Shown piece after piece: positions 27,819-37,361 of a stretch of DNA of 64,000 bases (within the stretch, counting starts at the first letter, position 1; each line of letters starts with the position of its first letter). The stretch comes from Thalassobacterium sedimentorum (GTDB taxonomy: Bacteria > Verrucomicrobiota > Verrucomicrobiia > Opitutales > Coraliomargaritaceae), in NCBI RefSeq assembly GCF_031127905.1, contig NZ_JARXIC010000020.1:1-64000 (forward strand), read 5' to 3'. Made by a program: the position numbers and the translations under genes. Under the pieces are notes generated by a model. That model saw only the letters and a program-made list of their open reading frames with translations. It made no database searches and was not told the DNA's origin.

Positions 27819-28547
27819 ATGTTACAAAATAAAGAAGGCTCCACCATCCCTAAAGTTACGTTCCGCACACGTTGTGACGATGAATGGGTAGACATCACCA
27901 GCGACTCGCTTTTTTCTGGCAAGAATGTTGTAGTATTCTCGTTACCAGGTGCATTTACGCCAACTTGCTCCTCAACCCACTTACCACGCTACAATCAACT
28001 CGCCAGTGTATTCAAAGAGAATGGCATCGACGATATCGTTTGTATTTCAGTCAACGACTGTTTCGTTATGGATGCTTGGAAAGAGCATCAAGAAGCTGAA
28101 AACATCACTGTGATCCCCGACGGGAATGGCGAATTTTCAGAACAAATGGGCATGCTTGTGGATAAAAAGGATCTGGGGTTCGGCAAACGCTCATGGCGCT
28201 ACTCCATGTTGGTTAAAGATGGCATCATCGAGAAAATGTTCATCGAGCCAGACCAACCCGGCGACCCCTTCGAGGTTTCCGATGCAGATACCATGCTCAA
28301 ATATTTGGCCCCGAAAGCACAGGTGCGTGAGCCAATGGCGATTTTTACTAAAATCGGTTGCCCCTACTGCGAGAAGGCGAAGGCGCGTTTACGCGAAGAA
28401 AACCACCCATTCGAAGAAATCATCGTAGGTAAGGATATCACACTCGCAGGCTTAAAAGCTATTTCTGGTGACGAAACCGCACCGCAGATTTTCAACGAAG
28501 GCAAATACCTGGGCACCGAAGAAGAGCTTGAAAAGTTCTTCACCTAA
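27819..28547 (+). CDS. hybrid peroxiredoxin 5-glutaredoxin
   Basis: A 242-residue fusion. Residues 1-165 are a Prx5-type peroxiredoxin with the peroxidatic Cys50 in GAFTPTCSSTHLPRY and the conserved Arg in SWRYSML. Residues 172-242 are a glutaredoxin with the CPYC active site (181-184) and APQIF-EGKYLGTEEEL glutathione-binding elements. Such hybrids reduce peroxides directly with glutathione, the attached glutaredoxin recycling the peroxidase. The gene stands alone with about 130 bp of AT-rich upstream sequence and no recognised OxyR site. Confidence 0.95.
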   Translation: MLQNKEGSTIPKVTFRTRCDDEWVDITSDSLFSGKNVVVFSLPGAFTPTCSSTHLPRYNQLASVFKENGIDDIVCISVNDCFVMDAWKEHQEAENITVIPDGNGEFSEQMGMLVDKKDLGFGKRSWRYSMLVKDGIIEKMFIEPDQPGDPFEVSDADTMLKYLAPKAQVREPMAIFTKIGCPYCEKAKARLREENHPFEEIIVGKDITLAGLKAISGDETAPQIFNEGKYLGTEEELEKFFT

Positions 28548-28645
28548 GCACCATCGCTTAAGCATCAGTTCTAAGAATTACATCCAGGCTCTGCAATAAA
28601 ATGAAACGGCCGCACGTAAATGAGGCTGCACTGGCGTAGCTCCAT

Positions 28646-29407
28646 TTAGGGATATACCCGGACTTCGAAAAATCCAGCAGGCAAGCGCACGGAAAAGCCC
28701 TCCTCCAGCAGCCAGGTATAGGCGCTGGCATCAAAAGAAGTGTCACCAGAGCTCGCTGCCAGTGTCGGACGCCCCAACATACGCCCAGAGGCTTCTACCC
28801 GCAAATAGTAGCTAGCGGGCTGCAGCGTCTGACTCGAGAGCTGCTCGAGCTCAAATGGCACCGTACAGAGCACTGCTCCAGCAAGCGTACGCACTTCTGC
28901 GAAAGCACCACTCACTTGTAATTTTTGAGGCACTACGGCTTCTTTTCCAAAGTCACGGAACAAGTCCCAATAGCGCAGCGCTAAGAGGTCAATAGGCTCA
29001 CTCACAGGATAGTTCAGTCCGTCCTGCAAGCCATCGGCAACCAAGGCAGTCGAAAAGTCGATACTCGGCTCATAAGCGGGGAAGCGCAAAAGCCCCTGAT
29101 CACGCGAGGGCGGCTGCAAATTATGCGCTGCATTCCAAATGCCTGGCACGAAGAGTGGAGCTGAGTCAAATAAAGCGACCTGCTCTTCCAGTTCCGCCCC
29201 GGATAACAGTGTATCAGGCGAAACGTATTGCACAAAAGGACGCTGCTCTTCGCGAGTTGGAATGGGGTTTGAAATCACACGAAACACCAAAAAGCCAGCC
29301 AGATGCACGCACACGCCCAACAATAAGGAAATACGCAGAAAAGGAGAGACGAGCTGGCGTGCAGGCTTTGATCGTTGATTAGACTGGATGTTTCCAGTAG
29401 GCATCAC
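28646..29407 (-). CDS. membrane-anchored protein in the TonB position of an ExbB-ExbD operon
   Basis: A 253-residue protein with a basic cytoplasmic N-terminus, one membrane helix (about 24-46) and a periplasmic domain, the topology of TonB. It lacks a Pro/Lys-rich spacer, but its last residues (LPAGFFEVRVYP) suggest a small beta domain. The ATG overlaps the exbD stop by 4 bp, so translation is coupled. I infer a TonB-like energy transducer or an accessory of the ExbBD motor; sequence alone does not prove it. Confidence 0.75.
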   Translation of the reverse strand: MMPTGNIQSNQRSKPARQLVSPFLRISLLLGVCVHLAGFLVFRVISNPIPTREEQRPFVQYVSPDTLLSGAELEEQVALFDSAPLFVPGIWNAAHNLQPPSRDQGLLRFPAYEPSIDFSTALVADGLQDGLNYPVSEPIDLLALRYWDLFRDFGKEAVVPQKLQVSGAFAEVRTLAGAVLCTVPFELEQLSSQTLQPASYYLRVEASGRMLGRPTLAASSGDTSFDASAYTWLLEEGFSVRLPAGFFEVRVYP

Positions 29408-29955
29408 ATCACAGAAAGAAAGCCAGAATCAGCAGTAGGACCGGTGGGAACAGCTGGCAACGGCGCCCCTGAATTTGGCAAAGCTTCACGCTCTCCGGCG
29501 ACTTGAACTTGAACAAAACCAGCATCTTGAGCCATACGACATAGCTTTAAAAAGAGCTGCAGGTCCATTGACCCCTCTGTCTTCACCAACAGAACAACCT
29601 CCTGAGCCGGTGTATTCTGAATGTGCTGCTGAAAGCCCCGCTGGATTGAACTAAGTTCAAAAACAGCACCATCAAAAAAAAGCATACCGCGATTACCAAT
29701 TGTCAACACAGCCACGGGTAGGTTACTCGGCTGCATTTGCATTTCCGAATCAGGCAAATCGACCCGCACGCCCGGCACCATGACAAAACGAGTGAACAGC
29801 AAACTAAAAAGCAATGTGATCAATAGTAGATCCAGCACTGGCACCACATCCAACTTAATTGAGGGACGCTGTAACTGCGCCATCAAGCCAAGCGGTTCCG
29901 TATAGCCGTGACTCGCCCCGTCGACCTCTTTTTTATCTATTTTCTGAGCTTCCAT
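29404..29955 (-). CDS. ExbD/TolR-type biopolymer transport protein
   Basis: A 183-residue protein with one membrane helix (about 34-60) preceded by KLDVVPVLDLLLITLLF, which includes the conserved Asp of the proton path. A periplasmic domain with VDLP and an EVVLLVKTEGSMDL-like segment follows. With ExbB it forms a proton-driven motor in the inner membrane. It lies 1 bp after exbB and overlaps the next gene by 4 bp. Confidence 0.9.
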   Translation of the reverse strand: MEAQKIDKKEVDGASHGYTEPLGLMAQLQRPSIKLDVVPVLDLLLITLLFSLLFTRFVMVPGVRVDLPDSEMQMQPSNLPVAVLTIGNRGMLFFDGAVFELSSIQRGFQQHIQNTPAQEVVLLVKTEGSMDLQLFLKLCRMAQDAGFVQVQVAGEREALPNSGAPLPAVPTGPTADSGFLSVM

Positions 29956-29956
29956 C

Positions 29957-30607
29957 TTACTCGCTCTGATTCTTAGACGTGCCCTGCTCCAAACGAGGCT
30001 CAGTACTCAAAAACTCATGTATATCATGTCCCATCCATTCAAAGTCATGCACCAAGGCCCGCACGCGACCAGACAAGAAGTGGTAGGCCAACATCGCCAT
30101 CACAGAAATCGCCAGCCCAGAAGCCGATGTCACCAGCGCCTCTGCCAGCAGACGACTGAGTACTCCACTATCACCGTTAAACGATTCCAATGAATACAAG
30201 GCCTGCAAAGCTGCAATCAAAGTCCCCAAAAAACCCAACAGAGGGGCCACGCGTGCAAGCGCAGCAAGGGTACCAATACGGCGTTCCAGTGTCGGAATCT
30301 CAACAATGGCAGCCGATTGAATGGCCGCTCGAATCGACTCACGCGATTCTCCATAATGCAATAAGGCTGACTTCACGATACGCGCCATCGGCCCGGGCGT
30401 ATCTTCACAAAGCGTCAAAGCCTCCACTAAACGCTTCTTACGCACTAAATTTTTAATCCCACTTAGAAAGTCCTCAGTGCCAATCTGCCCCTTGTGTAAA
30501 TACAAGGCACGCTCTATAAAAATGACAAAACCGAGCAGACTCACAAACAGCAGTGGATACATGACGGGGCCGCCTTGTAAGATGAAATTGTTCTGAAAGT
30601 AATCCAT
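29957..30607 (-). CDS. MotA/TolQ/ExbB proton channel protein
   Basis: A 216-residue protein with three membrane helices. The first is near LLFVSLLGFVIFIERALYLH. The last two surround the signature GTLAALARVAPLLGFLGTLIAALQAL and LLAEALVTSASGLAISVMAMLAYHFL, with the conserved Thr and polar residues of the channel. It probably works with the downstream ExbD. It begins 29 bp after the large TPR gene. Confidence 0.93.
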   Translation of the reverse strand: MDYFQNNFILQGGPVMYPLLFVSLLGFVIFIERALYLHKGQIGTEDFLSGIKNLVRKKRLVEALTLCEDTPGPMARIVKSALLHYGESRESIRAAIQSAAIVEIPTLERRIGTLAALARVAPLLGFLGTLIAALQALYSLESFNGDSGVLSRLLAEALVTSASGLAISVMAMLAYHFLSGRVRALVHDFEWMGHDIHEFLSTEPRLEQGTSKNQSE

Positions 30608-30636
30608 GTTTTAAACTGATCTATTCTCCTAATATA

Positions 30637-33276
30637 CTATTTAACATCCAGCAGACGATCGGCTCGAGATAGCGCGATATGGCGCCCGGGCAAATCGTAT
30701 GCAATCAAGGTCCGATACACACGGCGCGCCTCAACTTGCAAGCCCTCACCCTCGAAGATCTCTCCTAACTGTAACATCGACCGTGCGACCCAATAACGGC
30801 CAGCTGGGCCTAAATCTTCGGCCTCCTGTCCATCTAACAAGAAACGAGAGACCCCCAGTGAAAGCACCTCTTTGGCCTTTTCCAATGAACCTCTTTTAAC
30901 CAATGCAAATGCCCACTTATGAGCCGCCTCTGCCTGAAAATCCAGCGGCAGATTTGGTAAATCAAGCAAACGCTCCAAGATCACCACAACATCGGCCAGG
31001 GCGCTGGATTCATTCCCCGCCAAGGCCAACATACAATCGGCACGCGACAACTCCGCCAAATAACGCAAGTCATGCGCCGGGAAGCCATTGATTAAATTCT
31101 CATATAAGATCTGCGCACCAGCAAAATCATTCATCGAGCGCAGTAAGTTCCCCTGTTTCAAACGCGCAAAATAAAACAAAGGGTCCGATGCATAACGCTC
31201 AGCTAAATCATTGTGTAAAATCACCGCCTGCGGATAAAACTCCGAACCACGGCGCTCACAATACAGGGCTGCCTCAAACAACGCCTGCGGAGCGAGCGGA
31301 CTCTCCGGATAAATCTGAGCTAAATTTGTCAGCGTAGCCTGCGCATCGACAAAATCACCCACCAGACCATGATATGCAGCCTCTATTAAATAGGAACGCT
31401 GGGCGGCTGCAGTGTTAGCATACCCATCCCGCAATTGAGTCAAGACCTCCATCCCAGCACTGACATGGCCACCACGCATACGCACATCGCCTTGCAACAG
31501 CAGAATCTCTGTTCTTAGCAAGAGTGCATCCTGATCACTCAATGCATTAGTCCCCTCCTTGGGTAATGAATCCAAGCGGGCCAGTAGATGTGATACCCGC
31601 TCCTCAAGCCCTTCCATCTCTTGCGCCTCCAAAGAGAGGTAGGCCTCCAGCCAACGTAGCCGGATATCCAAAGCCGTGGGCGGAATCGACGCAGTCATCG
31701 AATCCTTAAGTAGTAAACGAACCCGTTTCAGCGCTCGATCCAGTTCGCCATTGACCTGAAGCGCCTGCGCAACATTCCACTCCGCACGCCAACGATCCAA
31801 AAGCGATACGCGGCCACTAAAATCAGCCTCATCAATCAACTGCAAAGCAGCCTCAACTGCACCGACTCGCAGCTGAGCTGAAATCAACCGTAGAAAAAGC
31901 CCTCCATCGCGACTGGCCCCCAATTCACGGCTACGCGCGGCCGAATAGAAATCGACTGCATTAGCAAAATCTCGATTTAGAAAGTAACAGTCGCCGATTA
32001 AACGGTTCAGCTCTACCAGGTCCTCCGAATCCTCTGATTGATCCCGCAGCTGGATTAAAAAATCAGCTGCCGCACGATACTGCGGGGGTTGCCGCTCCAA
32101 AGCAGCGTAGGCAAGCAAACGATACACATTGGCAATTCCACTCAAGCCCGGGAACTGCTCCAACAGGATCCCCGCATCACTCTCTGCAATGTCCATCATC
32201 GAAGGATCTTTCATCGCGATTTGACTGCGTAAGTAGTAGATCTGCCCCAGCAATGGATGCGGCTCGGTACGCGAAATAATCACCTTTAAGAAATCCAGCA
32301 GATCCGCCTCTTGCTCTGGCGCACGAGCCAACAGTTGCAGGGCAATTCCCATCGCTTCCCGATTTTTACCATTTTGAATCAACTGCTTCAATGCGGCACG
32401 TCCACTCTCTGAATCAGCCCCCAAAATAATCCCCTTCAACAAACGCAACTGCTCACGCTCCCCGGCACCATAGCCAGCCGTGATATTCTCTAGCTCACGC
32501 TCAATCGCGCCCACAGCCTCTCCGATACGCCCAAGACGATAAAGCGTCACTGCATATTCACGCACATAGGGATATGCAGCAGCTTGTCCATCGAGCTTAG
32601 TCATCTTCGCCCGCAACTCGGCAGCCAATGCCTCGTCAGCCGGAGCGGTCAGCAGTTTCTGTCGTAAAACCAAGCCTTCAAAATGAGAACGCAACAGCGG
32701 CAACTCGGCCAATTCGGCAGCGCGTTTAAATGCCTCATTCGCCTTCCCAGGTTGCGCATCCAGTTCCGCCCGCAGACCTTGCAATAAAGCCAGCCATGGC
32801 AAATCCGACGGCGCCAAGGCAGGTTTCTCCACCTTTTGCAAGGCAGCCCGGAAGGCCCCCACATCCATTCCGTCGCCCCCATCTCCATAAATCGCGATCG
32901 CGAGATAGAGCGAATGTGCTCCCGCTTGTAATGCTGTTGGCACAGCATCTAGTTGCTCACGCGCCGCAGCATAGCGGCCTTGTCCTATCAAAGCCTTTGC
33001 TAAGCCCATCTGTAGCACCGCTTTACGCGCAGGAGACAGTTCGAGCGTAGAACTGAGTAGCGAACGAAAAATTGATTCTGCCATAGCTGGCAAGCCTGCT
33101 TGTAACGCGCGCTCCGCACTGTCAATCCGCCACTCCAATTCAATTTGTTGCTCTGAATCGACCTCTGCAATACGATCTGCCGTCAGCGGGACCTGGGCCC
33201 ACAGCTCTGCCCCTCCAAAAAACGGGAGAATACACAAAGCCAACAGCCGATACCGAAAAATCCAATCGAAATACAT
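30637..33276 (-). CDS. large periplasmic TPR-repeat protein
   Basis: An 879-residue protein from the ATG at 33276, where a signal peptide begins (MYFDWIFRYRLLALCILPF, cleavage near AELWAQ). An in-frame upstream ATG at 33348 would put 24 extra residues before the signal peptide and is less likely. The rest is all-helical, with many degenerate tetratricopeptide repeats such as ALIGQGRYAAAREQLDAVP. It heads an operon with exbB, exbD and a TonB-like gene. TPR-ExbBD clusters occur in Bacteroidota, Planctomycetota and Verrucomicrobiota. A role as scaffold for envelope transport is inferred. Confidence 0.85.
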   Translation of the reverse strand: MYFDWIFRYRLLALCILPFFGGAELWAQVPLTADRIAEVDSEQQIELEWRIDSAERALQAGLPAMAESIFRSLLSSTLELSPARKAVLQMGLAKALIGQGRYAAAREQLDAVPTALQAGAHSLYLAIAIYGDGGDGMDVGAFRAALQKVEKPALAPSDLPWLALLQGLRAELDAQPGKANEAFKRAAELAELPLLRSHFEGLVLRQKLLTAPADEALAAELRAKMTKLDGQAAAYPYVREYAVTLYRLGRIGEAVGAIERELENITAGYGAGEREQLRLLKGIILGADSESGRAALKQLIQNGKNREAMGIALQLLARAPEQEADLLDFLKVIISRTEPHPLLGQIYYLRSQIAMKDPSMMDIAESDAGILLEQFPGLSGIANVYRLLAYAALERQPPQYRAAADFLIQLRDQSEDSEDLVELNRLIGDCYFLNRDFANAVDFYSAARSRELGASRDGGLFLRLISAQLRVGAVEAALQLIDEADFSGRVSLLDRWRAEWNVAQALQVNGELDRALKRVRLLLKDSMTASIPPTALDIRLRWLEAYLSLEAQEMEGLEERVSHLLARLDSLPKEGTNALSDQDALLLRTEILLLQGDVRMRGGHVSAGMEVLTQLRDGYANTAAAQRSYLIEAAYHGLVGDFVDAQATLTNLAQIYPESPLAPQALFEAALYCERRGSEFYPQAVILHNDLAERYASDPLFYFARLKQGNLLRSMNDFAGAQILYENLINGFPAHDLRYLAELSRADCMLALAGNESSALADVVVILERLLDLPNLPLDFQAEAAHKWAFALVKRGSLEKAKEVLSLGVSRFLLDGQEAEDLGPAGRYWVARSMLQLGEIFEGEGLQVEARRVYRTLIAYDLPGRHIALSRADRLLDVK

Positions 33277-33363
33277 ACAGATACTTCGAAGACAAGCACT
33301 CTCCCGTATAGTTGCAAAGCGATTTTCACATGAAGTAGCCATTTGCAAGCACCACGCCGTCTA

Positions 33364-33400
33364 ATAAAAAAAATAAGCCGTTTAAAAATCAACGGCTTAT
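33364..33400 (-). terminator. intrinsic terminator of tRNA-His
   Basis: Stem ATAAGCCGTT (33373-33382) with AACGGCTTAT (33391-33400), followed on the minus strand by a run of eight T. It starts 8 bp after the tRNA 3' end. Confidence 0.9.
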
Positions 33401-33408
33401 AGCGAAAA

Positions 33409-33486
33409 TGGGGTGGCTAACGGGATTCGAACCCGCGACCCTCGGCATCACAAGCCGATGCTCTAACCAACTGAGCTATAGCCACC
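33409..33486 (-). tRNA. tRNA-His (anticodon GTG)
   Basis: The minus strand folds as a full cloverleaf: acceptor GTGGCTA/TAGCCAC, D arm with AGCTCAGTTGGTTAGAGC, anticodon loop TTGTGAT giving GTG, and T arm GGTTCGAAT. The encoded base before the acceptor is G and the discriminator is C, the G-1:C73 pair required for histidine identity. The 3' CCA is genome-encoded (33409-33411). Confidence 0.98.
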
Positions 33487-33585
33487 ATACAGAGAAATAT
33501 CTCTTGATCCTTTCTGCGAAAGAACGGACATGCTCTTTCTCACAGCCTTCTTGTCAAGAGCGCGTTCGGCCTTTTTTGCAGTTTT

Positions 33586-34812
33586 TTATTTCTTCATGAT
33601 TTCCATCGGCGAACGCTGCTGTCGATAGAGCTCCGCCATCTGCTTCATCGCGGGCCCTGAATGCTTGAAAAATTGCTTGAGCCCTGCACAGAGGTAACTG
33701 ATTCCGTATTCCCCGTCCTTGGTCCGCGCAAAGCGATGTTTCGGGCAATCGCCATTACAACAGAAGCGCACCTCACACTCACGGCACTGCTTGGGCAGGC
33801 GACTGCGCTTGGCTTCGCCGAATTCACGCATTTGGTCACTATCCACCATCGAGGCGATACTTTGGTTCATCACATTGCCGAGTCGGTAGCGCGGATACAC
33901 GTAGTGATCACAAGCGTAAAGATCGCCATTGTGCTCCATCGCGAGCGCGCAACCACAGGTTTCCGCATACATGCACACACCGCCGGGCGCTCCCACCCAC
34001 TTGCCGAGCGTCACATCAAAGAGCTGCACGTAGACTCGGCCGACATCGCGCCGCACCCAGCGATCAAAGATCTTATTGTAAAAGTCGCCCAAGGCACGCG
34101 AGGGCACCGACCACTCGGTCACTTGCGGCTCAAACTGCAGCGTGCTGGCAGCTGATAGATCGGGCGGATGCGACAGGCCTAGCCCGAGTTGACTGGAGTC
34201 GCTGTCGGCACGGCGCTCAACCAGCGGGATGAACTGTATAAATTGCGAACCGATCTCGCGCAGGAAGCGATAGACCTCTAAGGGATATTGCACGTTCTTG
34301 GCATTCACCACCGTCAACGTGTTAAACTCGACGCCGTGCTTCTTACAGAGCTCGATCCCACGCACGACTTCACGGTAGGTGCCACGCCCCTTGCGATCGA
34401 CACGATAGGCATCATGCAAGTGCTCCGGACCGTCGATGCTGATCCCAACTAGGAAGTTATGCGCCTTGAGAAAAGCACACCACGCGTCAGTCAAACGCGT
34501 GCCATTGGTCTGAAAGGCATTCTCAATCTTTTTGCCGAGCCCATAACGTGCCTGCAGGGCCACAACCTTCTCGAAAAATGCTAAACCTGCTAAAGTCGGC
34601 TCCCCGCCCTGCCAGGCAAAACTGACTTCAGGCCCGGGTTGCGCTTCAATGTAGCCCTTGATATAAGCTTCTAATAAATCATCGCTCATCTTGAACGGAT
34701 GGTTTTTCGGAAAAAGCTTCACCTTTTCTAGATAAAAACAGTAGGTGCAGTCTAAATTGCATAACGGCCCCGCGGGCTTCGTCATTACATGGAATGGCTG
34801 TTTGGCTTTCAT
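33586..34812 (-). CDS. anaerobic sulfatase-maturating enzyme (radical SAM/SPASM)
   Basis: Converts an active-site Cys or Ser of arylsulfatases to formylglycine without oxygen. The 408 residues open with the radical-SAM motif in GPLCNLDCTYCFYLEK (CxxxCxxC), then SFAWQGGEPTLAG and GISIDGPEHLHD. The C-terminal SPASM domain has the Cys series from CMYAETCGCALAMEHNGDLYACDH through CRECEVRFCCNGDCPKHR. No sulfatase gene is in the window, but marine Verrucomicrobiota usually carry many. It is divergent from the carboxyltransferase gene at 34887. Confidence 0.93.
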   Translation of the reverse strand: MKAKQPFHVMTKPAGPLCNLDCTYCFYLEKVKLFPKNHPFKMSDDLLEAYIKGYIEAQPGPEVSFAWQGGEPTLAGLAFFEKVVALQARYGLGKKIENAFQTNGTRLTDAWCAFLKAHNFLVGISIDGPEHLHDAYRVDRKGRGTYREVVRGIELCKKHGVEFNTLTVVNAKNVQYPLEVYRFLREIGSQFIQFIPLVERRADSDSSQLGLGLSHPPDLSAASTLQFEPQVTEWSVPSRALGDFYNKIFDRWVRRDVGRVYVQLFDVTLGKWVGAPGGVCMYAETCGCALAMEHNGDLYACDHYVYPRYRLGNVMNQSIASMVDSDQMREFGEAKRSRLPKQCRECEVRFCCNGDCPKHRFARTKDGEYGISYLCAGLKQFFKHSGPAMKQMAELYRQQRSPMEIMKK

Positions 34813-34886
34813 CGTTACGGGAATCTCAAAGAAAAGGCTTGATCAACACAAGTTCATTATTAAAGTTTATCTAATAATCTCACATT

Positions 34887-36395
34887 ATGAAATCAGTTCA
34901 GCTTAACAACAACGTCCTGCGCGACGGCCACCAAAGCCTCGCCGCCACCCGTATGCGCACCGAGCAAATGCTCCCAGTTTGTGAGCAACTCGACAACTGG
35001 GGCTTTGGCGCTCTGGAAACCTGGGGCGGCGCCACAATCGACTCCGGCCTGCGCTTCCTGGATGAATTCCCATTCGACCGTTTGGATGCACTTAAAAAGG
35101 CCTGCCCCAAGACGCCGCACATGATGCTGTTACGCGGCCAGAATATTGTGCAATACGCCCACTTCCCCGACGATGTGGTGACGGCCTTCATTAAGACCAG
35201 CGCCGATCACGGGATGAACATTTTCCGCATTTTCGACGCGCTCAACGACACGCGCAACATGAAGTGCGCGATCGACGCCTGCCGCGCGGCCGGGGCTCAG
35301 GCCCACGGCACGATTTGCTACACCAGCAGCCCCGTGCACACAGTCGCCAAATTCATCGAGATGGGGGTCGAGCTCGAAAAGATGGGAGCCCATGCGATCG
35401 TATTGAAAGACATGGCCGGCCTAATCCCGCCAATGGAAGCCTTTGCCATCATCGACGGTCTCAAGAAGAAGGTTAAAATCCCCGTCTGGATCCACACCCA
35501 CGACACTGCCGGCCTCGGCACCAACACCTACATGTCGGCCATCGACGCTGGTGTAGACGCCATCGACCTCTCCGTTTCGCCCTTCGCCAACGGCACTGGC
35601 CAGCCCGACACCACGCGCATGCTCGCGATCTTGCAAGGCCACGAGCGCTGCCCACAAATTTCCGACGAACAACGCAAGTCGCTGCGGGAAGTGCGCACCC
35701 ACCTGGAGAAAGTCTACGCCGAGATGGGCGAGTTCACCAGTCACAAGAATGAGGTGATCGACGTCGATACGCTTGAATATCAAGTGCCCGGCGGCATGCT
35801 CTCTAACTTCCGCACACAACTAAAAGAGCAGAAGATGGAAGATAAGTTCGAAGACGTCTTCCGTGAGATCCCTGTCGTGCGTAAAGCACTCGGCTGGATT
35901 CCACTCGTCACACCGACCTCTCAAATCGTTGGCATGCAAGCCTTCCTCAACGTCAAGTTTGGTCGCTGGAAGCAAATGTCGCCGCAAGCTGCCGACATCG
36001 CGCTGGGCTACTATGGTCAATGCCCTGCCGAGGTGGACCCCGAAGTGCAAAAGATCGCTGCCAAGCAAGCGGGCAAAGAGCCGATCAGCTGCCGCCCCGT
36101 GGAGGCCCCAGGCGCCCAGCACAAGCACATGGACGACCTACGCAAGGAGCTCAAAGCTAAGAACTTCCCTAGCGACGACGAGCACTGCGTCATCCACGCC
36201 ATGTTCCCACCACAGCTGGAAAAGCATCTAAAAGGCGAAGGCCCCAAGCCCAAGCCAGTGGCCATGCCTGCGGAAGCTCCCAAAGCAGCCCCTGCAACCG
36301 CCGCACCGGCAGCCAGCAGCAATGGCCCCCAAAAGCGCTACGGCCTGACGATTAACGGCAAGCAAATTGAAGTCGGCGTCGAAGAGATCGTCTAA
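34887..36395 (+). CDS. biotin-dependent carboxyltransferase subunit (5S/OadA/PycB type)
   Basis: A 502-residue TIM-barrel carboxyltransferase. Visible motifs are LRDGHQSLAATRM, the metal-binding HTHDTAGLG, a carboxylated-lysine-type VLKDMAGLIPP, and SPFANGTGQPDT, followed by the conserved C-terminal helical domain. Related enzymes are transcarboxylase 5S, oxaloacetate decarboxylase alpha and PycB. After an Ala/Pro-rich linker the protein ends with RYGLTINGKQIEVGVEEIV, the first strands of a biotinyl carrier domain, but there is no biotin-lysine motif before the stop. A separate carrier subunit must supply biotin. The exact substrate cannot be told. Confidence 0.88.
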   Translation: MKSVQLNNNVLRDGHQSLAATRMRTEQMLPVCEQLDNWGFGALETWGGATIDSGLRFLDEFPFDRLDALKKACPKTPHMMLLRGQNIVQYAHFPDDVVTAFIKTSADHGMNIFRIFDALNDTRNMKCAIDACRAAGAQAHGTICYTSSPVHTVAKFIEMGVELEKMGAHAIVLKDMAGLIPPMEAFAIIDGLKKKVKIPVWIHTHDTAGLGTNTYMSAIDAGVDAIDLSVSPFANGTGQPDTTRMLAILQGHERCPQISDEQRKSLREVRTHLEKVYAEMGEFTSHKNEVIDVDTLEYQVPGGMLSNFRTQLKEQKMEDKFEDVFREIPVVRKALGWIPLVTPTSQIVGMQAFLNVKFGRWKQMSPQAADIALGYYGQCPAEVDPEVQKIAAKQAGKEPISCRPVEAPGAQHKHMDDLRKELKAKNFPSDDEHCVIHAMFPPQLEKHLKGEGPKPKPVAMPAEAPKAAPATAAPAASSNGPQKRYGLTINGKQIEVGVEEIV

Positions 36396-37307
36396 TCACA
36401 ACAATTCAGCATAACCTTCACGAAAGCTCGGAAACTTTGGACACCAGTCCAAAGCCTTCCGGGCTTTTTTGTTGCTGATAAATCGGTGCGGCATCCGCCC
36501 GCCACGGCGTCGCAAACGCTCAGAAACATTCTCGGGATTAAAGACAGGCGCCGGCAAACCGAGCTGCTCTGCCAAATAGTGCAGCACCTCGGCCTTCAGC
36601 GTGGGCGTATCGTCGGCGATGTTATAAATGCCAGCAGGCGCGCTGCCAGTGATGACCGCAACAATCGCGGCTACAATGTCCTCACGATGAATCATATTGA
36701 GCGCGTAATCGCCGCGGCCCGGGATCTCGCCACGGGCCGGGATCTCGCCACGGGCCATGCGGACTTGATCCAACAAATAGTGGCGCCCTGGCCCATAGAT
36801 GCCAGCCAGGCGTAGCACATACCAATTCGGCAAATCAGCCGCAGCGGCCAACAAAGCCTCAGACTCCAACAACACCTGCCCCGTTGCCGGTGCTCCACTG
36901 GTATCGACCGCTTCATCCACCGTCACTCCGCCATCCTGCGGGTACACCGATGTGCTGCTGGTATAGACATAACTGTCGATCGACTGCGATCGGGCCCAGT
37001 CCAAAATCGACTGCTGCCCCGCAAGGTACGATTTACGATAGCCTGCCAGCCCCCCACCGCCCGAGCTGACACAATTCACCACCGCTTGATAGCGCCCGAC
37101 CACTCGTGTGTGCCACTCGTGGGCATCCAATTCGGCAACGAGCACTTCATCTAGACTCAGTTCACGCAGCGCAGCCGCCTGCTCCGGGTTACGCGTCAAC
37201 GCGCCAACCCGCACACCGCGCGCGCGCAGGTAGCGAGCCAAGGCCGTGCCCACATAGCCACAGCCAAAGATAATCACCGAATCAGGGAGTTTATGAGAGT
37301 TTGCCAT
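36396..37307 (-). CDS. NAD(P)-dependent epimerase/dehydratase family protein (YeeZ-like)
   Basis: A 303-residue extended short-chain dehydrogenase from the ATG at 37307. The nucleotide motif is [16 protein letters not shown], with [10 protein letters not shown] and [10 protein letters not shown] downstream. A frame extension to 37376 would overlap the hemF promoter region and adds no known domain. An 18-bp tandem duplication adds a second ARGEIP unit before GRGDYAL. The substrate is unknown. It is convergent with the carboxyltransferase gene and divergent from hemF. Confidence 0.85.
   Translation of the reverse strand: MANSHKLPDSVIIFGCGYVGTALARYLRARGVRVGALTRNPEQAAALRELSLDEVLVAELDAHEWHTRVVGRYQAVVNCVSSGGGGLAGYRKSYLAGQQSILDWARSQSIDSYVYTSSTSVYPQDGGVTVDEAVDTSGAPATGQVLLESEALLAAAADLPNWYVLRLAGIYGPGRHYLLDQVRMARGEIPARGEIPGRGDYALNMIHREDIVAAIVAVITGSAPAGIYNIADDTPTLKAEVLHYLAEQLGLPAPVFNPENVSERLRRRGGRMPHRFISNKKARKALDWCPKFPSFREGYAELL
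36721..36756. repeat. 18-bp perfect tandem duplication inside the epimerase gene
   Basis: The 18-bp unit GGGATCTCGCCACGGGCC occurs twice in direct succession. It stays in frame and encodes ARGEIP twice; a diverged third copy may precede it at about 36706-36720 (GRGDYA). Confidence 0.9.
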
Positions 37308-37361
37308 TTTATTGTTCCAGAGCTTGTCGGATGCCTTCGACTCAGCCAACATTCGCCCGCA

